Part shown: positions 61,935 to 64,000 of the stretch, one piece after another
How positions within the stretch are numbered: position 1 is the first letter of the stretch
Layout: every line of letters starts with the position of its first letter
NCBI GenBank assembly: GCA_964035575.1
Contig: OZ037900.1
Location: 1,240,001-1,304,000 of the forward strand
DNA from: Rhynchopus sp. YZ270_cl-10
Lineage: Eukaryota; Euglenozoa; Diplonemea; Diplonemida; Diplonemidae
DNA: 64,000 bases
Reading direction: 5' to 3'
The notes under the pieces: generated by a model
What the model was told of the DNA's origin: nothing
The model's input: the letters and a program-made list of their open reading frames with translations, nothing else
The model's database searches: none
Translations under genes and position numbers: made by a program

Positions 61935-62187
61935 ATTTTTCATTTTTTTGAGTTTTTGATTCTATTTTTGATTTTGAGCTAAAAATCCACATTGTGTGTC
62001 ATCTTGATGTTGAAACTATTTTTCAGATTTCCAAGGTTGTCTCACCAAAAAAACCAAACATCTTGAATGCTGTCCTAACTTGGAGATTGTTGACCTGAAG
62101 ATAAAACAGATTTTGTCAGGTTTTTTTTTTGAGTTTGAAAAAGTTCAGAACAGAATGAAAAAAGGGATCGATGCAGTGTATAAAAAA

Positions 62188-62269
62188 CGCGAACGGCAAG
62201 GTTCGAACTTGCGCATGCAGAGCACACTCGCTTAGCAGGCGAGCCCCGTAACCACTTGGGTACGTCCGC
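62188..62269 (-). tRNA. tRNA-Ser(GCT), unit 3
   Basis: Counterpart of 9193. Confidence 0.95.
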
Positions 62270-62489
62270 TTAATTACCTGTCAGTACTTAGGACGAAGCT
62301 TGTACTTTGTTTAACGACACGTTAGTGATCACTTGTGTGGTCACCAAAAATCATCGCAATTGTGACCACCAAAAAAATTTTTTGGGCACGATTTCGCGCG
62401 ATGGTGAGCTCATTGCACGACGGCCGACACACCATGTTTTCCAACAAATTTAAAAAATTCCAGAAAAATTCAGGTATCAATACAAAAAG

Positions 62490-62562
62490 CACCTCCCGCG
62501 GGGCTCGAACCCGCGACCACAAGGTTAAGGGCCTTGCGCTCTACCGACTGAGCTAGGGAGGC
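62490..62562 (-). tRNA. tRNA-Lys(CTT) second copy, unit 3
   Basis: Counterpart of 9494. Confidence 0.96.
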
Positions 62563-62664
62563 TCATATTAACTTAAATCAAAGAATCAACGTGGGGTACT
62601 TGTGTGTACCTGCAACCACCAAATTTTCCATCGTTGTTGCGTGAACAAAAGGATCCGGATTATC

Positions 62665-62736
62665 TCTCCTATGGTGTAGTGGTTAGCACCCTGGACTTTG
62701 AATCCAGTAGCCGCGGTTCAAACCCGCGTGGGAGAA
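62665..62736 (+). tRNA. tRNA-Gln(TTG), unit 3
   Basis: Counterpart of 9669. Confidence 0.96.
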
Positions 62737-62850
62737 CTTTTCTTTTTCCAAGTGTTTTCAATATTTTTTGGAGCTTTGTCACACACATCTTCAATCTCTG
62801 CATTTGATGACAAAACATAGATCACAGAAATCAAACGAAAAGGTAAAGAA

Positions 62851-62932
62851 CGCTGACGGCAGGGTTCGAACCTGCGCGGGCAGAGCCCAGTGGATTTCAA
62901 GTCCACCTCCGTAACCACTTGGATACGTCAGC
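62851..62932 (-). tRNA. tRNA-Ser(TGA), unit 3
   Basis: Counterpart of 9856. Confidence 0.95.
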
Positions 62933-63009
62933 ATAGTTGAGGAAGTACAACGCCCCAGATCCTGAAAATGAGCGCAAAAAAGAGAATCCAATTGATCCAA
63001 AAAAGTAGG

Positions 63010-63081
63010 CACCCGCCGTGGGGATCGAACCCACGACCATTGGATTAAAAGTCCAACGCTCTACCGCTGAGCTAGGCGGGC
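63010..63081 (-). tRNA. tRNA-Lys(TTT), unit 3
   Basis: Counterpart of 10015. Confidence 0.96.
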
Positions 63082-63194
63082 ATTCGTTTTAAAGGAAAGA
63101 GTCAATTTCAAGGCTTGTTGCGTTCTTGAAAAAAACTGACAAAAAGACGAACAGAAAGTGCCCCAAGTACGTCTCCTTGAGGGACATTTATCAG

Positions 63195-63266
63195 GGGCGT
63201 TTAGCTCAGTGGTAGAGCGCCCGTTCTGCATACGGGAGGCCGAGGGTTCGAACCCCTCAATGTCCA
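63195..63266 (+). tRNA. tRNA-Ala(TGC), unit 3
   Basis: Counterpart of 10202. Confidence 0.93.
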
Positions 63267-63339
63267 TTTTTTTGCCTTATTTTGTTGATTATTTTTTGGT
63301 TGGGCCAGTTAACACACAAAAATATGAACTGGCACCATT

Positions 63340-63815
63340 GTGCAGTGCCTGCGATGAGGATGTGTGTGATGGTCCAATTGGCGAGTCTGATGTCATAATG
63401 TGTTCAGGAACATCCAAATGACCCATTTTCCCAACGTTTTCACATTTTTGAGCATTTTGCTATTACGCAATAGTGGTACAATAGGCATTTTACTGGGTCA
63501 TTTTAACCAACTCTATCAGGACACTTCTGATGCTCCAATTGGCGATTCTGACCTCATAATGGCTTCATGAGCAGCCGAATAACCCGTTTTCCAAATATTT
63601 TCACATTTTTGAACATTTTGCCATTCGTGGAATGGTGGCACAAAAGTCATTTTACTGGGTCATTTTCGCCAACTCGATCAGGGGACACTTCTGGTGCTCC
63701 AATTTGCGGTTCTGACCTCATAATGGATTCAAGAGCACCCAAATAACCCATTTTCCCAACGTTTTCACATTTTTGACCATTTTGCTGTTGCAGAGTATCA
63801 GTAAGATGAGGTCAT
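63340..63815 (+). repeat. Satellite S block, unit 3 (one copy shorter)
   Basis: Counterpart of 10330 with about one 162-bp copy fewer before tRNA-Ile. Confidence 0.87.
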
Positions 63816-63891
63816 GCAAATACAGTTTTGTGCACAACAGAAAAAAAATAGTGTGTACCCCAGGTTGGCGATTCCTTTCGTCATTATTGTC

Positions 63892-63964
63892 GGTCGTGTA
63901 GCTCAGTCGGTAGAGCATTGGTCTAATAAGCCAACGGTCCCAGGTTCGAGCCCTGTCACGACCA
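63892..63964 (+). tRNA. tRNA-Ile(AAT), unit 3
   Basis: Counterpart of 11059; last gene before the window end. Confidence 0.96.
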
Positions 63965-64000
63965 ATACTTTTTCTACTACTTTGACTTTGACCTGTTCAA

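Larger units (their letters stand above)
53792..64000. repeat. Tandem ncRNA unit 3, cut by the window end
   Basis: Collinear with the first 11 kb of the other units, ending just after tRNA-Ile(AAT). It lacks one 755-bp 5S-Y module and shows many more intergenic substitutions and indels (for example 54014-54125, 59487-59720, 60420-60960) than units 1 and 2 show between them. Confidence 0.93.

Overview
The window carries almost no convincing protein-coding sequence. It is a tandem array of a giant non-coding-RNA repeat unit: two whole units and about 10 kb of a third, all in the same orientation (1-25933, 25934-53791, 53792-64000). The spliced-leader (SL) RNA genes point to the organism. Their 39-nt exon starts ACCAACGA, contains CTACAGTTTCTGTACTT, ends CATTG and is followed at once by a GTATGG splice donor. 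This is the kinetoplastid/diplonemid kind of SL, and the ACCAACGA start is, from memory, the diplonemid form. The window is therefore most likely nuclear DNA of a diplonemid (Euglenozoa) or a close relative.

Layout of one unit, using unit-1 coordinates: U5 and U1 snRNA (358-705); three 5S rRNA genes alternating with an unidentified RNA locus 'Y' in 755-bp modules (995-2623); 48 tRNA genes on both strands (2707-14919), interrupted by an inverted-repeat element (4860-5192), a 26-bp repeat array (7604-7797) and two blocks of a ~162-bp satellite; two more 5S genes on the minus strand plus unidentified RNA 'X2' (14146-15589); about 6.5 kb of degenerate satellite, a triplicated 401-bp block and GC-rich hairpins (15640-22060); then an SL/snRNA block: SLa, SLb, SLc, U6, SLd, 7SL (SRP) RNA, SLe, RNA 'X1', a possible small RNA, and U2 on the minus strand (22213-25526). 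One unit thus holds tRNAs for every standard anticodon class I expect except Leu-TAA, 5S rRNA, SRP RNA, the SL RNA and U1, U2, U5 and U6. I could not find U4.

Genes with external promoters fall into two classes by upstream sequence and exact spacing. Sm-class RNAs (five SL genes, U2, U5, and U1 less exactly) have ATGCTTCCC-like boxes starting 50 bp before the RNA. U6, 7SL and both X paralogs have a CTGACCCACCTCCAACAAG-like box starting exactly 57 bp before the RNA, and Y has the same box. tRNA and 5S genes have the usual internal promoters.

Units 1 and 2 are almost identical, with a handful of substitutions seen, except that unit 2 carries a 1947-bp fold-back element inserted into a tRNA-Asp gene with an 8-bp target duplication. 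Unit 3 is more diverged between genes, has lost one 5S-Y module, and keeps its tRNA genes unchanged as far as I can see. Main points for a second look: the all-in-one RNA unit, the two promoter classes, RNAs X and Y, eight tRNAs with C instead of U at position 33, and the interleaved inverted repeats of the fold-back element.
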